Assembly (NCBI GenBank): GCA_021797025.1 | Contig: JAKAAK010000038.1 | Span: 1-16,494, forward strand | Origin: Thermoplasmata archaeon | GTDB lineage: Archaea; Thermoplasmatota; Thermoplasmata; Thermoplasmatales; Thermoplasmataceae | DNA: 16,494 bases | Direction: 5' to 3' | Shown: piece after piece, positions 1-8,293 of the stretch | Layout of the letters: each line of letters opens with the position of its first letter | Numbering within the stretch: the first letter of the stretch is position 1 | The notes under the pieces: model-generated | The model's input: the letters and a program-made list of their open reading frames with translations, nothing else | The model's database searches: none | Told to the model about the DNA's origin: nothing | Position numbers and translations under genes: made by a program

Positions 1-2
1 AT

Positions 3-560
3 ACTGAATCAAAATACAAAACATTATTGAATGAGAAAAATGACCTTATAGAACTTCAGAACCAGATCATAGAGGATGAAAAGAAAAAATTCCTGGAGTT
101 GCTAGATACAATAAATGATCAGTTCAAAAAATTATATACAAGGCTATCGGAGGGTGGAGAGGCAAATCTGGAGATTACGAGCAGGGAAGACCCTTTGAAT
201 GCAGAAGTTTACATAAAGGTCAAACCCAGTGGCAAGCAGATGATAAAAATAGATGCACTGAGCGGTGGAGAGAAAAGTGTAGCTGTACTGGCACTTATTC
301 TATCATTCCAGATTAAAAACCCCTCGCCGATATACTATTTAGATGAGGTTGATATGTTTCTTGATGGTCACAATGCAGAGCATGTGGGGGAACTGTTCCG
401 GGAAAATTCCAGAAGCTCCCAGGTTGTAATGGTATCACTAAAAGGGGCTGTATCAAAATTTGCAGATAATTTAATAGGAGTAACTACTGACAAGCGCGGG
501 AACACAAAAATAATTCAGAAGAAGGTTGGTGAGGATCTTGGAGAGGGAAGAGATACTTAA
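3..560 (+). CDS. smc: Chromosome segregation protein SMC, C-terminal part (5' end outside window)
   Basis: This is the C-terminal end of an SMC ATPase, which folds and segregates the chromosome together with a kleisin. The frame is open to the left edge of the window, so the TTG at 27 is not a real start. The fragment begins with the last part of the coiled coil (Glu/Lys-rich). It then gives the ABC signature LSGGEKS (258-278), Walker B with the catalytic acidic pair PIYYLDEVD (327-353), and the closing strand VVMVSLKG where the family usually has an H-loop-like segment. The N-terminal Walker A half, hinge and most of the coil lie upstream, outside the window. The next gene overlaps its 3' end and encodes the likely kleisin partner, which supports SMC rather than Rad50. 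Identification is firm from the motifs; only about 186 residues are visible. Confidence 0.93.
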   Translation, partial: TESKYKTLLNEKNDLIELQNQIIEDEKKKFLELLDTINDQFKKLYTRLSEGGEANLEITSREDPLNAEVYIKVKPSGKQMIKIDALSGGEKSVAVLALILSFQIKNPSPIYYLDEVDMFLDGHNAEHVGELFRENSRSSQVVMVSLKGAVSKFADNLIGVTTDKRGNTKIIQKKVGEDLGEGRDT

Positions 561-1305
561 GGCTATGATTAGTCAGGATATGGGAGAGGATATCCAGTAC
601 TACAGTGAGATACTCAATCAGGTCGAGGAGAATATCAATTATCCTGATGTTTTCTCAGAGACCGTGTCCAAGATATTCCGTATGGTATTGACCGGAAAAC
701 TCGATCCATGGAGTGTAAATATATCCGAATTCAAGGATATGTTTTTCAGGGAAAGAAATGAAAATTTTGAGGTTGCTGGAATATTAATATCCAGCGCATG
801 GCATGTCCTCTACGAGAAAAGCATAAAAATGATGTCGGGGGCAATAGATGAACCCATAGAAGAAAACTATGAAGAATTAAATGATACTGTTACAGATTAT
901 GACTATGATGATTCAACCATGGGATCTATGCCAGACCTGAATGTACCCGTATTCCACAAAGAAGCATCAAGGGTTACATTGACCGAATTCCTGATTGCCA
1001 TGAAAAGGGTATATAAAACCAGGGAGAAAAATGTTGATAAAGATGAAGTAGATTATTACGATGCTGATATGGATGAAGATATCATATCAAAATCCAACAC
1101 AGATACCATAGAGCAGGGTATCGAGGACACACTGAAAAAAATCTCAAAATATATGAATCCATTCTTTGTGGAAGATTACTGGGGTAACACAAAATCAGAA
1201 CGGACCAATTTTATTTTATATTTACTCTTCCTCCAGAAATCTGGAAAGGTAGAGCTTTACCAGGAAGAGCCAATGGGAAATGTTCAGGTTACAAAATTAT
1301 TTTAG
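529..1305 (+). CDS. scpA: ScpA-like kleisin (segregation and condensation protein A)
   Basis: This is the probable kleisin subunit that bridges SMC heads. The recognisable segment is near residue 50, [20 protein letters not shown], matching the family pattern of a helix followed by G-x-hydrophobic-DPW-x-V/I. A helix containing [14 protein letters not shown] follows. The middle (about residues 105-200) is highly acidic and low in complexity, as kleisin linkers often are. The last 50 residues ([33 protein letters not shown]) read as the C-terminal winged helix. The start is uncertain: TTG 526 or GTG 529 (with GAAGG just upstream), or ATG 565. The first two overlap smc by about 30 bp and imply translational coupling. 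Its stop overlaps the convergent radA stop. Sequence divergence is high, so the call leans partly on the position behind smc. Confidence 0.82.
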   Translation: MRILEREEILKAMISQDMGEDIQYYSEILNQVEENINYPDVFSETVSKIFRMVLTGKLDPWSVNISEFKDMFFRERNENFEVAGILISSAWHVLYEKSIKMMSGAIDEPIEENYEELNDTVTDYDYDDSTMGSMPDLNVPVFHKEASRVTLTEFLIAMKRVYKTREKNVDKDEVDYYDADMDEDIISKSNTDTIEQGIEDTLKKISKYMNPFFVEDYWGNTKSERTNFILYLLFLQKSGKVELYQEEPMGNVQVTKLF

Positions 1306-2291
1306 GTACCGTCAATAACACCATCTTCTGTAAGGGTTATAACGGCTTCGCCTTCCGGTAAATAGGGAGAATCGATAAGCCTTGCAATCCGTTTTCCGGC
1401 CTTTGCCTTTCTAAGGTATATCCTGAACGTTGCAGTATGGCCTACAATGTTACCACCGATTGGCGTCATGGGATCTCCGAAAAATACAGCAGGATTTGCA
1501 GATACCTGGTTTGTTACTGCTATCACTGCATTGTATATTGTTCCGAATTTCAATAGATCATGCATATGTTTGTTCAATAGCTGCTGCCTCTCCGCAAGTG
1601 ATCCCCTTCCCACGTATTCAGAACGGAAATGTGATGTGAGTGAGTCCACTATGAGCAACTTTATGGGAAATTCCTTGGCAATTTCTGCTGCCTTCTCAGC
1701 AAGAAGTATCTGGTGATGTGCATTGTATGCTCTGGCCACATGTATTCTTTTCAGTGTTTCCTCTGGATCAAGGTTCCTTGCCCTTGCCATCTGGATAACT
1801 CTCTCGGGCCTGAATGTATTTTCTGTATCTATTATGAGTACATCAGAATCTAATCCACCCTGTTCCCTCGGTATTGTTGCATTGACTGCTAACTGAAGCA
1901 TTATCTGTGTTTTTCCTGATCCGAATTCACCGAAAAATTCTGTAATGGACTGTGTTTCAAGTCCGCCGCCTATAAGGGTATCCAGACCCTGAGCACCTGT
2001 TGATAATTTTAAAACCTCCTTTCTCCTCTGCAAAATTTCCTCGCCGGTTTCGAAATTGCCAACGTCTGCGTATTTCCTTGCTGCGGCAATAATTTTGACT
2101 GCGGCGCCCTCGGCAATCCCGCTCATATCTGCCAGATCTTTTGGAGATGCCACTGCAATCTGCATAATATCGTCATATCCATTTTCCCTGAGCTTATCAG
2201 CGGTGGCTTCTCCCACGCCGGGTAAATCTTCGATTGTCAGATTCTTCTTCTCAGGTTCTTCTATATCATCAATCTTTTTTTCTTTAACCAT
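1302..2291 (-). CDS. radA: DNA repair and recombination protein RadA
   Basis: This is the archaeal RecA/Rad51 recombinase, which forms ATP-dependent filaments on single-stranded DNA for strand exchange. I chose ATG 2291 (MVKEKKIDD): a frame-extending TTG at 2303 would overlap the upstream gap gene and sit directly on the GGAG that looks like its ribosome binding site. Numbered from that TTG, a helix-hairpin-helix domain ([20 protein letters not shown]) covers about residues 23-80. The polymerisation motif region reads NFETG, where the classic form is FxxA. Walker A is GEFGSGKTQ (125-133) and Walker B is LLIVD (216-220). Loop L1/L2 segments include [16 protein letters not shown] and TNQVSANP. 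No intein interrupts it. It follows gap by 4 bp, so the two are probably cotranscribed. Length (about 329 aa) fits the family. Confidence 0.97.
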   Translation of the reverse strand: MVKEKKIDDIEEPEKKNLTIEDLPGVGEATADKLRENGYDDIMQIAVASPKDLADMSGIAEGAAVKIIAAARKYADVGNFETGEEILQRRKEVLKLSTGAQGLDTLIGGGLETQSITEFFGEFGSGKTQIMLQLAVNATIPREQGGLDSDVLIIDTENTFRPERVIQMARARNLDPEETLKRIHVARAYNAHHQILLAEKAAEIAKEFPIKLLIVDSLTSHFRSEYVGRGSLAERQQLLNKHMHDLLKFGTIYNAVIAVTNQVSANPAVFFGDPMTPIGGNIVGHTATFRIYLRKAKAGKRIARLIDSPYLPEGEAVITLTEDGVIDGT

Positions 2292-2295
2292 TTTA

Positions 2296-3306
2296 TTATT
2301 CAACTCCTTTTATATCCAGTGAGGCATCCGTTTTATTCACCGATGATTTCTGATCCACGCCGAACATTGCACGTATAGCATCTATATTTTCAGGTATAAC
2401 ATCACTTTCCTGGTGAACTGCCTGGATGTAATGTAGTCTGTTCTTATAAATATTTATGCTTTCTTTCCATACTGCAATTTCATACAGATCTGATCTGTTC
2501 CTCGAAAGCTCTCTTGCATAGTCCATAACCTGTGCTGTTGAGTTTATTTTTTCTCCGCTGTTCAGCACTATTATCCTCCGTTTCTTTCCAAGCGCATTCA
2601 AAATATCAGGCATTTTGGGCTCTGAGGAAAGTTCAAGATTTATTACATGGACATGCATCAATGTGGTAGGAACCTTGACTGCAGTCGTTTCTATATTGAT
2701 TCCGGCCATCACGGTTTTAAGGTCTATTGCGTGATGTGATGGATATGACATTGATGGCTCTATGGCATTGATAGGTCCTTTTTTACTGTCATTGGGATCT
2801 GTTGCCCTTCTCAGTACTGTTGCAGTCACATTATCGATTCCGAAGTTATCATTTAATGGTGATAGGGTTCTTGCAAGTGCAGTTGTATTGCATGATACAA
2901 CCCTAACATAGTTTTTTCCCATTGATTCCGGAAAATTTGAGTAGGCATTGAAACTGGATTCAACTGCTTCGCTTCTCTCACCGCCTTCAAGAACTGCCTT
3001 GATTCCATACTGCTTATAAAGCTTTAAATTTTTTTCACCATTACCCTCCGGTGTTCCATCAACAACAATATCCGATTCTGATAGAAGATCATCAAGTGTG
3101 CCCTTGACTTTAATACCACTTTCCTCGAATTCTTTTCTCTTTTCCATGTCAGGTGCATATATATTATAATATTTTGATGCCTGCTTTGTAACATAATCCG
3201 GGCTATTTTTTACTATTCCGGTTATATACATATCATCCTGTACGGAAACACCGTATGCAACCCTTCTGCCTATTGTGCCGTAACCATTAATAGCAACGCC
3301 TATCAT
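2296..3306 (-). CDS. gap: Glyceraldehyde-3-phosphate dehydrogenase, archaeal type II, NAD(P)-dependent
   Basis: This cytoplasmic enzyme interconverts glyceraldehyde 3-phosphate, phosphate and NAD(P)+ with 1,3-bisphosphoglycerate. In thermoplasmatal archaea, which use nonphosphorylating Entner-Doudoroff breakdown, its main role is likely gluconeogenic; this is inference. The Rossmann motif is [10 protein letters not shown] at residues 7-16. The catalytic cysteine is C139 in [11 protein letters not shown]. The archaeal-type segments [17 protein letters not shown] and [16 protein letters not shown] are also present. Its 336 aa match the archaeal class rather than bacterial GapA. The start ATG is supported by a TATA-like box centred 25 bp upstream with no room for a leader. 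It is divergent from priS and lies 4 bp upstream of radA. Confidence 0.95.
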   Translation of the reverse strand: MIGVAINGYGTIGRRVAYGVSVQDDMYITGIVKNSPDYVTKQASKYYNIYAPDMEKRKEFEESGIKVKGTLDDLLSESDIVVDGTPEGNGEKNLKLYKQYGIKAVLEGGERSEAVESSFNAYSNFPESMGKNYVRVVSCNTTALARTLSPLNDNFGIDNVTATVLRRATDPNDSKKGPINAIEPSMSYPSHHAIDLKTVMAGINIETTAVKVPTTLMHVHVINLELSSEPKMPDILNALGKKRRIIVLNSGEKINSTAQVMDYARELSRNRSDLYEIAVWKESINIYKNRLHYIQAVHQESDVIPENIDAIRAMFGVDQKSSVNKTDASLDIKGVE

Positions 3307-3326
3307 TGAAATACGATAGTGTTAGA

Positions 3327-3335
3327 TATTATAAA
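3327..3335 (-). promoter_or_regulatory. TATA-like box of gap
   Basis: On the minus strand the sequence reads TTTATAATA, centred about 25 bp before the gap ATG (3306). That spacing puts transcription start at or beside the start codon, so the mRNA is probably leaderless. Inferred from spacing alone. Confidence 0.6.
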
Positions 3336-3347
3336 TTTATTCATTAT

Positions 3348-3376
3348 GGCATGACAAGTCACGTGATTGACATGCC
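3348..3376. repeat. Near-perfect 29-bp palindrome between gap and priS
   Basis: The left arm GGCATGACAA (3348-3357) and right arm TTGACATGCC (3367-3376) are complementary at 9 of 10 positions. They flank a single G and the perfect palindrome TCACGTGA (3359-3366). It is GC-rich for this spacer and lies between the two divergent TATA-like boxes, about 12 bp from the gap box and 20 bp from the priS box. This is the expected geometry for a dimeric regulator acting on both genes. No protein is known to bind it from this sequence. Confidence 0.75.
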
Positions 3377-3396
3377 CTATCAAAAAAAGACAGGGA

Positions 3397-3407
3397 AATA
3401 ATTATAT
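3397..3407 (+). promoter_or_regulatory. TATA-like box of priS
   Basis: AATAATTATAT is centred about 27 bp upstream of the GTG at 3429, and no Shine-Dalgarno sequence precedes that codon. This suggests a leaderless transcript beginning at or near the GTG. Confidence 0.55.
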
Positions 3408-3428
3408 TGTCCGGTTAGATAATACAAC

Positions 3429-4571
3429 GTGCCTGATGATAGTTTGAAACAGTATTTTCAACAGTACTATTCGAAAAATAAACTGGGAATCCCAGATATG
3501 CTATTCCAGCGTGAGATTGGATTCATACCGTTTAACGGCACCATGATCAGGCATAAAAAGTTTTCAGGGCAGGGAGCTATGGACAAATTTGCCAGGCAGT
3601 ACGTACCCAGGCATCTTTATTATTCTTCTGCATACTACAGGTTTCCAGACCAGCATAAAATGGCGGAGAAAGAATGGTTAGGCGCCGAGCTCATATTCGA
3701 CCTTGATGCTGATCATATAGAGGGGGCAGACAAGATGACTTATATGCAGATCCTTGCCGAGGTCAAAAAACATACCATGAGATTATTGGATATGTTGATG
3801 AATGACTTTGGATTTCATGAAAATAACATAAGGCTTTATTTCTCGGGTGGAAGAGGATATCATGTTCATGTGGAAAGCGATAAAATTTACACAATGGATT
3901 CTGATTCAAGAAGAGACATAGGTGATTATATCAGAATTGAAGGCTTGAATATGGAGGATTTAAAATTACTGGATGACAGTTATTTTAAATATGGAATACT
4001 GGGAAAATTTAACCATTATATTTCAGAATTTTATAATAATATCGACGAAAGTTATATTAGAAATGTCTTTGGAAAATCCTGGTGGAATTATATGAATTAT
4101 CTTGAAAAATTCTACAACGGAGAAAAGATTATCGATTTTTTGAAAAGGGAAAACGGAAACAAATTTAAATTATTAATTAAAAGGAATAATAGCAATGAAA
4201 ATGCATCCATTGATTATGACAGAATCATGTTAGAACATTTACTTCAGAGTTTCAAAAAAAGCGCACTGGCTGAAATAGATGAACCTGTAACTACGGATAT
4301 CCACAGACTTATAAGATTTCCTTACAGTTTGCATGGAAAAACCGGGCTCATGGTCAAGCCCATTCCTGTAAATGAGCTTAAATCGTTTAATCCACTGAAT
4401 GAAGCAATACCGGATGTGTTCAAAAACAGGGAGGTGAAAATTAATCTAAAAATCAATAAATTTTCTATTAATATGAACAATGAAGACTATATAATAGAGA
4501 AAGGAGAAAACACAGTTCCGCTGTATCTCGGAATATTCGCATCAGCCATCAACGTTGCAGATTTTATATAA
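3429..4571 (+). CDS. priS: DNA primase small (catalytic) subunit PriS
   Basis: This is the catalytic subunit of the archaeal/eukaryal-type primase, which makes primers for replication with the large subunit PriL (not in this window). The metal-binding pair is D91 and D93 in IFDLDADH. The conserved SGGRGYHVHV runs from residue 139, and the late block TTDIHRLIRFPYSLHGKTG carries the probable third acidic residue D290 and a nucleotide-contacting histidine. N-terminal family features include YYSSAYYRFPD. The start is GTG 3429: a stop codon at 3420-3422 excludes anything further upstream in frame, and the TATA-like box spacing agrees. Length of 380 aa is at the upper end for the family. It converges on the repeat protein at 4580 with only 8 bp between stops. 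Confidence 0.95.
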   Translation: MPDDSLKQYFQQYYSKNKLGIPDMLFQREIGFIPFNGTMIRHKKFSGQGAMDKFARQYVPRHLYYSSAYYRFPDQHKMAEKEWLGAELIFDLDADHIEGADKMTYMQILAEVKKHTMRLLDMLMNDFGFHENNIRLYFSGGRGYHVHVESDKIYTMDSDSRRDIGDYIRIEGLNMEDLKLLDDSYFKYGILGKFNHYISEFYNNIDESYIRNVFGKSWWNYMNYLEKFYNGEKIIDFLKRENGNKFKLLIKRNNSNENASIDYDRIMLEHLLQSFKKSALAEIDEPVTTDIHRLIRFPYSLHGKTGLMVKPIPVNELKSFNPLNEAIPDVFKNREVKINLKINKFSINMNNEDYIIEKGENTVPLYLGIFASAINVADFI

Positions 4572-4579
4572 AATTTTGA

Positions 4580-5311
4580 TTATTGAATTAAATCAAGATT
4601 TTTCAATCTCTTGATGAAATCATCTCTGTTTGTATCAAATAATGATGTTAACTTTATAATGTCCTCTCCTTCTATTAGCTCTTTGGCATGGTCCCTGAAT
4701 GGAAGTATATCTTCCTTATGAAGTATGCCTTTTTCTCCAAGGTCTATTATGGTTTCCCATGCATTGAGCCTTATATACTGATTTGATGATTTAAGAACAT
4801 TGAAGAGATATTTTTTACTGTTTTCATAGTCGCTCTCCTCCAAAATATTTGTGCTTGTCAGCATAGGCACCATATGCCACGCGTCACTGACTATGCCCGG
4901 GTTTTCACTTTTTAAACTCTCTATAAATATATTCTTATACGGGGCAATGTATGAACTTTCTATATATCCTCCCTTTATTAAATCCAGTGCATTCCACCAT
5001 GCAGTGAGATCACCGCTCTCTACATAGGGTATGAGATATGATTTTCTCTTATCTATATCTTCCTTTGTAATATAGCCGGCATCAGCAAATCGCCTGGCAA
5101 GAACCCATGCATGAACCTTTACCATTTCATCGGTTGTTGTTAATAGGCCAAGGAACTGCCCCTTGTTCTCAACTACATATTCTTTGGTTAAAATGTCATT
5201 ATTTATCAAAAAATCAACTTTATACCATGCGTCCAGCCTCGAAAATTTATCCTCCAACGATAGTGATTTTATGTAATATGGTTTGTTTTTCTCAATTGTT
5301 TCACTTACCAT
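4580..5311 (-). CDS. Unrecognised protein with five Ala-Trp-centred helical repeats (HEAT-like)
   Basis: I do not recognise a named family. The 243-residue protein is built from five degenerate repeats, each holding an Ala-Trp pair, at residues 28-29, 68-69, 104-105, 144-145 and 184-185 (steps of 40, 36, 40 and 40). The shared pattern is roughly L-x-S, a short gap, AW, 7-9 mostly hydrophobic residues, G-x-I, then K-E-D-I/Y; examples are HAWVLARRFADAGYITKEDI and NAWETIIDLGEKGILHKEDI. Predicted all-helical, this resembles HEAT-like solenoids that serve as binding scaffolds. No signal peptide, membrane segment or catalytic motif is seen. It is a single gene with its own TATA-like box 24 bp upstream, convergent with priS. 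Its function cannot be inferred from the neighbours. Confidence 0.85.
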   Translation of the reverse strand: MVSETIEKNKPYYIKSLSLEDKFSRLDAWYKVDFLINNDILTKEYVVENKGQFLGLLTTTDEMVKVHAWVLARRFADAGYITKEDIDKRKSYLIPYVESGDLTAWWNALDLIKGGYIESSYIAPYKNIFIESLKSENPGIVSDAWHMVPMLTSTNILEESDYENSKKYLFNVLKSSNQYIRLNAWETIIDLGEKGILHKEDILPFRDHAKELIEGEDIIKLTSLFDTNRDDFIKRLKNLDLIQ

Positions 5312-5329
5312 GTTTATTAATGCCCTATA

Positions 5330-5341
5330 TGTATAAATATT
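5330..5341 (-). promoter_or_regulatory. TATA-like box of the Ala-Trp repeat protein gene
   Basis: On the minus strand AATATTTATAC is centred about 24 bp before the ATG at 5311, with no Shine-Dalgarno sequence. This fits a leaderless mRNA. Confidence 0.5.
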
Positions 5342-5550
5342 TTATTATAATATGCAGAACTATGAAAAATATATAATAGTAATGAAAAAAATAAAAAATA
5401 TAATTAAAATAGATTTAAAATATAATATTTATCAGAATAAGAATTTTTTCGTGCTGTTATAGAATATTTATTACGAAATATTTCATAATTAGATAGAATT
5501 CAAAGAATAGTATTAATAATTAGAAATAGTCATGTTTGTGAATAATAAAC
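5342..5550. other. AT-rich intergenic stretch upstream of sor
   Basis: No gene is supported here. The stretch is extremely AT-rich with many stops in every frame. The one structured element is the palindrome GAAATATTTC at 5475-5484. It extends to 18 bp (5471-5488) with one mismatched pair and lies about 70 bp upstream of the sor TATA-like box. Confidence 0.5.
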
Positions 5551-5585
5551 CTTATATATGACATAATTATCTGAAATATGGTGAT
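5551..5585 (+). promoter_or_regulatory. sor promoter (TATA-like box) and Shine-Dalgarno sequence
   Basis: A TATA-like box TTATATAT (5552-5559) lies about 25 bp before GGTGAT (5580-5585). GGTGAT sits 5 nt from the sor ATG and complements the 3' end of 16S rRNA. This points to a very short 5' leader with a real ribosome binding site, unlike the leaderless-looking genes around it. Confidence 0.6.
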
Positions 5586-5590
5586 AAAAA

Positions 5591-6514
5591 ATGCCTAAAC
5601 CGTATGTAGCAATAAATGAGGTCGAGATGTTGAACAACGATACGACCATGCAGATGTTCCAGCAGGTTGGTCCTAAAGTTTGCCAGGTAACAGCCAGGCA
5701 TCCAGGTTTTGTTGGTTTCCAGAACCATATGCAATTCGGTATAATACCCATGGGAACAAGATGGGGCGGAGGCTCCATGGATATGACCAAGATGGATACA
5801 ATGAATGTGTATCAGTACACAATGTGGAAGAGCATTAAAGATCATGAGGATATGCACAGGGACAACTTCTCTTCAATATTCAGATTGTGCTCATCCTGCC
5901 TCTCACAGGTAGTCTATGGACCATGGGAGCCATTGTATGAAATCGTCGATGCAAGCATGCCATTAAACACAGAAATGGCAGATTTCACAGTAATGTTCGG
6001 GAAAAAATTCGCTGCAGGAGACCCATCAGGAGTACCCCCGATTTCACTTCCCTATGGACAGAGAACAATTGCATTGTCAGAACACACTGTAAAGAAAGGG
6101 AGCGAGAAGGAATTTGAATCAACAATAGTTGAAGTAATGAAAGACTTCCAGAATGCACCCGGATTCCTGGGCTACATGATACTGAAAGAAATAGGAGTAT
6201 CCGCTGTAGGATCATTCCAGCTCAAATCTAAGGGCATACATGAATCGTTGGAATCCGGCGGTGAAGTGCCAACCCAGCAGGAAGGTTCATTCAAGTACGA
6301 TGAAGCAAAGCCCACACCTCCAGAATACAGGGTGCATATGGAATGGGCCAGTCCTAATGACGCAATGTTCGGAATAGGAAGAGTACTGTTTGCACATCCT
6401 GCAAGAGAAATACACGACAAGGTTCTGGACACATTAATAAGGGGTCCCTACATAAGATTACTGAACCCCATGATGGAAGGAACCACATGGAGAGAATACT
6501 TAAACTCTCCATAA
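5591..6514 (+). CDS. sor: Sulfur oxygenase reductase
   Basis: This is the cytoplasmic enzyme that disproportionates elemental sulfur with O2 to sulfite, thiosulfate and sulfide without external cofactors. Family members form a hollow 24-subunit shell. All the active-site residues known from the Acidianus ambivalens enzyme are here: the persulfide-bearing cysteine C31 (KVCQVTARH), iron ligands H85, H89 and E113 (HEDMH; GPWEP), and the cysteine pair C100 and C103 (RLCSSC). The 307 aa are full length. The start is ATG preceded by GGTGAT at 5-nt spacing. The gene stands alone: no tetrathionate hydrolase, thiosulfate:quinone oxidoreductase or Hdr-like gene is nearby. Codons look more G/C-ending than the flanks, possibly reflecting high expression. 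Known SOR carriers include Sulfolobales and Ferroplasma, so lateral transfer is plausible but not shown here. Confidence 0.97.
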   Translation: MPKPYVAINEVEMLNNDTTMQMFQQVGPKVCQVTARHPGFVGFQNHMQFGIIPMGTRWGGGSMDMTKMDTMNVYQYTMWKSIKDHEDMHRDNFSSIFRLCSSCLSQVVYGPWEPLYEIVDASMPLNTEMADFTVMFGKKFAAGDPSGVPPISLPYGQRTIALSEHTVKKGSEKEFESTIVEVMKDFQNAPGFLGYMILKEIGVSAVGSFQLKSKGIHESLESGGEVPTQQEGSFKYDEAKPTPPEYRVHMEWASPNDAMFGIGRVLFAHPAREIHDKVLDTLIRGPYIRLLNPMMEGTTWREYLNSP

Positions 6515-6518
6515 ACTA

Positions 6519-6530
6519 ATTTTTTTATTT
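6519..6530 (+). terminator. T-rich terminator downstream of sor
   Basis: An uninterrupted T-rich run lies 4 nt after the sor stop codon, the usual form of an archaeal intrinsic terminator (oligo-U without a hairpin). Confidence 0.55.
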
Positions 6531-6545
6531 AGATAAATGATAATT

Positions 6546-6562
6546 CAAAAATTATTAAAAAT
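6546..6562 (-). terminator. T-rich terminator downstream of amt
   Basis: On the minus strand two runs of five T (6557-6561 and 6547-6551) follow the amt stop within 25 nt. The convergent sor and amt transcripts therefore each have an oligo-U signal in the 55-bp spacer. Confidence 0.5.
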
Positions 6563-6569
6563 ATAGGTT

Positions 6570-7955
6570 TCAAGATTTTTCTTCACTCTCAACTTTTCTC
6601 GCCTTTTCCTCCTCTTTAAATCTTTTTATTTCAGCAACGGAAGGAGGATATGACATATCGAAACCTGATTCCCCATGTATTGCCAAATCGCCGATCTTCA
6701 GTTTTTCATCAGTTTCTTTTAGAGGGATAAATACTCCGATTAATCTCAATATTCCGTATGTTAAGGCAAAAACATAGGCTATTACTACAAGTGCTGCAAA
6801 TGCCTGTATTCCGAGCTGATAAAAATTTCCATATATTGCACCTCTTAATCCCGGGTCTACGTACTGTGTGACCACAGGGTCCGCAAGCACACCGGTGAGT
6901 AATCCGCCGACCACACCTGCCACGGCATGGGATGAAAACACTCCGAGGGTATCGTCTACCTTGAATTTTGGTTCTATTTTATATAAAAATATCCATGGAA
7001 TTATCCCGGTGGCAATACCTATAACCATGGCTCCGTATATATTTACATAACCGGCTGCTGGAGTTATTCCCACAAGCCCGGCAATTGCACCGACCGATGC
7101 TCCTATTAAAGATGGTTTTTTGAATACTTTCATATCCATAAACATCCATGTTATCATACTGACCGCTGTAGCCACATTTGTATTTATTATAGCAATGCCT
7201 GCATCTATGGTACTGCCATATGGATCACCGCCATTGAATCCGTCCCACCCGAGCCATATAAGTCCCAAACCGAGCATAACAAGGGCAAGGTTATTGGCTT
7301 TCATATGCATCTCTTCCTTGATTCTTGGACCTATAACCATGGCAGCCACCAGGGCGCCTATACCAGCATCTACGTGTATAACATAACCCCCTGAGAAATC
7401 TACAGCACCCATTTGATTTAGCCACCCACCGGCGAATAGCCAGTATGCAACAGGGCTGTACACGAACAGTGACCATACAGGAACAAATATCATCCATGCT
7501 TTAAAACTCATCCTTTCAAGTATGCCTCCCATTAAAAGAACTGGAGTTATGGCAGCGAAAACAAACTGGAAGAATATTAATGTTGAGTTGGGAATGCTGA
7601 GTGCCTGTTTCTGCGGTCCCACAATAGCCTGGCCGCCTATAAAAGACCCACTCATTGCCGGGAATGGTATACCAAAGATATAATATCCATCTATTTTAAG
7701 CGCACTTGAAGTGCCGAATCCAAAATTATACCCCGCTATTACCCATATTATAAGGACTGCAGCAAAGGCATAAAGTGCCATCATCATCGCATTAACCATA
7801 TATTTTCTCTTCGTTAATCCTGCATAATACAGTGCAAGGCCGGGAATGCTTTGAAGGCCGACGAGCGTTGCTGCAGTTAGCATCCATCCATTATTGCCAG
7901 TATTTAACCATGATATACTATCCGGATTCAATGAAAAAAATACCTCATTAAGCAT
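6570..7955 (-). CDS. amt: Ammonium transporter, Amt/MEP/Rh family
   Basis: This is an integral membrane channel for ammonium/ammonia uptake. About 11 hydrophobic segments are evident. The family hallmarks are the acidic recruitment residue D186 ([16 protein letters not shown]), the twin pore histidines H194 and H343 ([11 protein letters not shown]), and the ammonium signature [14 protein letters not shown] near residue 234. The last 50 residues form a cytosolic tail ([14 protein letters not shown], then a Lys/Glu-rich end) of the type that contacts PII proteins, extended by about 20 charged residues. No glnK/PII gene lies next to it, which is unusual since the two are often linked. The ATG at 7955 is supported by an AT-rich TATA-like box about 26 bp upstream. 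Length of 461 aa is normal for archaeal Amt. Confidence 0.96.
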   Translation of the reverse strand: MLNEVFFSLNPDSISWLNTGNNGWMLTAATLVGLQSIPGLALYYAGLTKRKYMVNAMMMALYAFAAVLIIWVIAGYNFGFGTSSALKIDGYYIFGIPFPAMSGSFIGGQAIVGPQKQALSIPNSTLIFFQFVFAAITPVLLMGGILERMSFKAWMIFVPVWSLFVYSPVAYWLFAGGWLNQMGAVDFSGGYVIHVDAGIGALVAAMVIGPRIKEEMHMKANNLALVMLGLGLIWLGWDGFNGGDPYGSTIDAGIAIINTNVATAVSMITWMFMDMKVFKKPSLIGASVGAIAGLVGITPAAGYVNIYGAMVIGIATGIIPWIFLYKIEPKFKVDDTLGVFSSHAVAGVVGGLLTGVLADPVVTQYVDPGLRGAIYGNFYQLGIQAFAALVVIAYVFALTYGILRLIGVFIPLKETDEKLKIGDLAIHGESGFDMSYPPSVAEIKRFKEEEKARKVESEEKS

Positions 7956-7975
7956 AAATAGTAAGTCAAAAATAA

Positions 7976-7988
7976 TTAATATAATTTA
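7976..7988 (-). promoter_or_regulatory. TATA-like box of amt
   Basis: The minus-strand sequence TAAATTATATTAA is centred about 26 bp before the amt ATG with no Shine-Dalgarno sequence, suggesting a leaderless transcript. Confidence 0.5.
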
Positions 7989-8270
7989 TCGTTGATTTTT
8001 CGATATTTCTCTAAAAAAAATAGTTTTTTTGCAGCAAATATTCAAAAAATTGAAATGATTAGATTAATTATCTGTTTAAATGACATTCACTAACACGTAT
8101 AAATAAGAGTTGGTGTTAAATTGAAATAATTCGAATTTTTTAATATAATACTCTATGATAATTAAAATATTATTTACCAATATGTATATTATACATCTTC
8201 AGCAGTAGAATTTTTTTTCTAACCAGTGCATTGAAATACTTTCTTTATGTTCAGAAACCGATTTATTCTA

Positions 8271-8293
8271 ATATTTCATATCGATTGAAATAT
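8271..8293. repeat. Perfect 8-bp inverted repeat downstream of dnaJ
   Basis: ATATTTCA (8271-8278) and TGAAATAT (8286-8293) are exact inverted copies around a 7-nt spacer. The element lies 18 nt after the dnaJ stop and could be a hairpin at the 3' end of the chaperone mRNA. No T-run follows it on the minus strand, so it does not look like an ordinary terminator. Confidence 0.45.

Noticed and set aside
84..560. Rad50 as an alternative for the first partial gene
   Set aside because: The LSGGEKS signature and a kleisin gene directly downstream fit SMC; Rad50 is normally next to mre11.
5567..5857. Minus-strand open frames opposite the start of sor
   Set aside because: They overlap a fully conserved sor gene, are rich in Cys/His/Trp in the manner of antisense frames, and have no promoter.
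8155..8208. Small open frame of 17 codons starting ATGATAATT in the dnaJ-amt spacer
   Set aside because: It is too short, has no ribosome site, and its Ile/Leu/Asn content matches random AT-rich sequence.
8271..8293. Intrinsic terminator of the chaperone operon
   Set aside because: The inverted repeat is real, but no T-run follows it on the transcribed strand, so only the repeat is reported.
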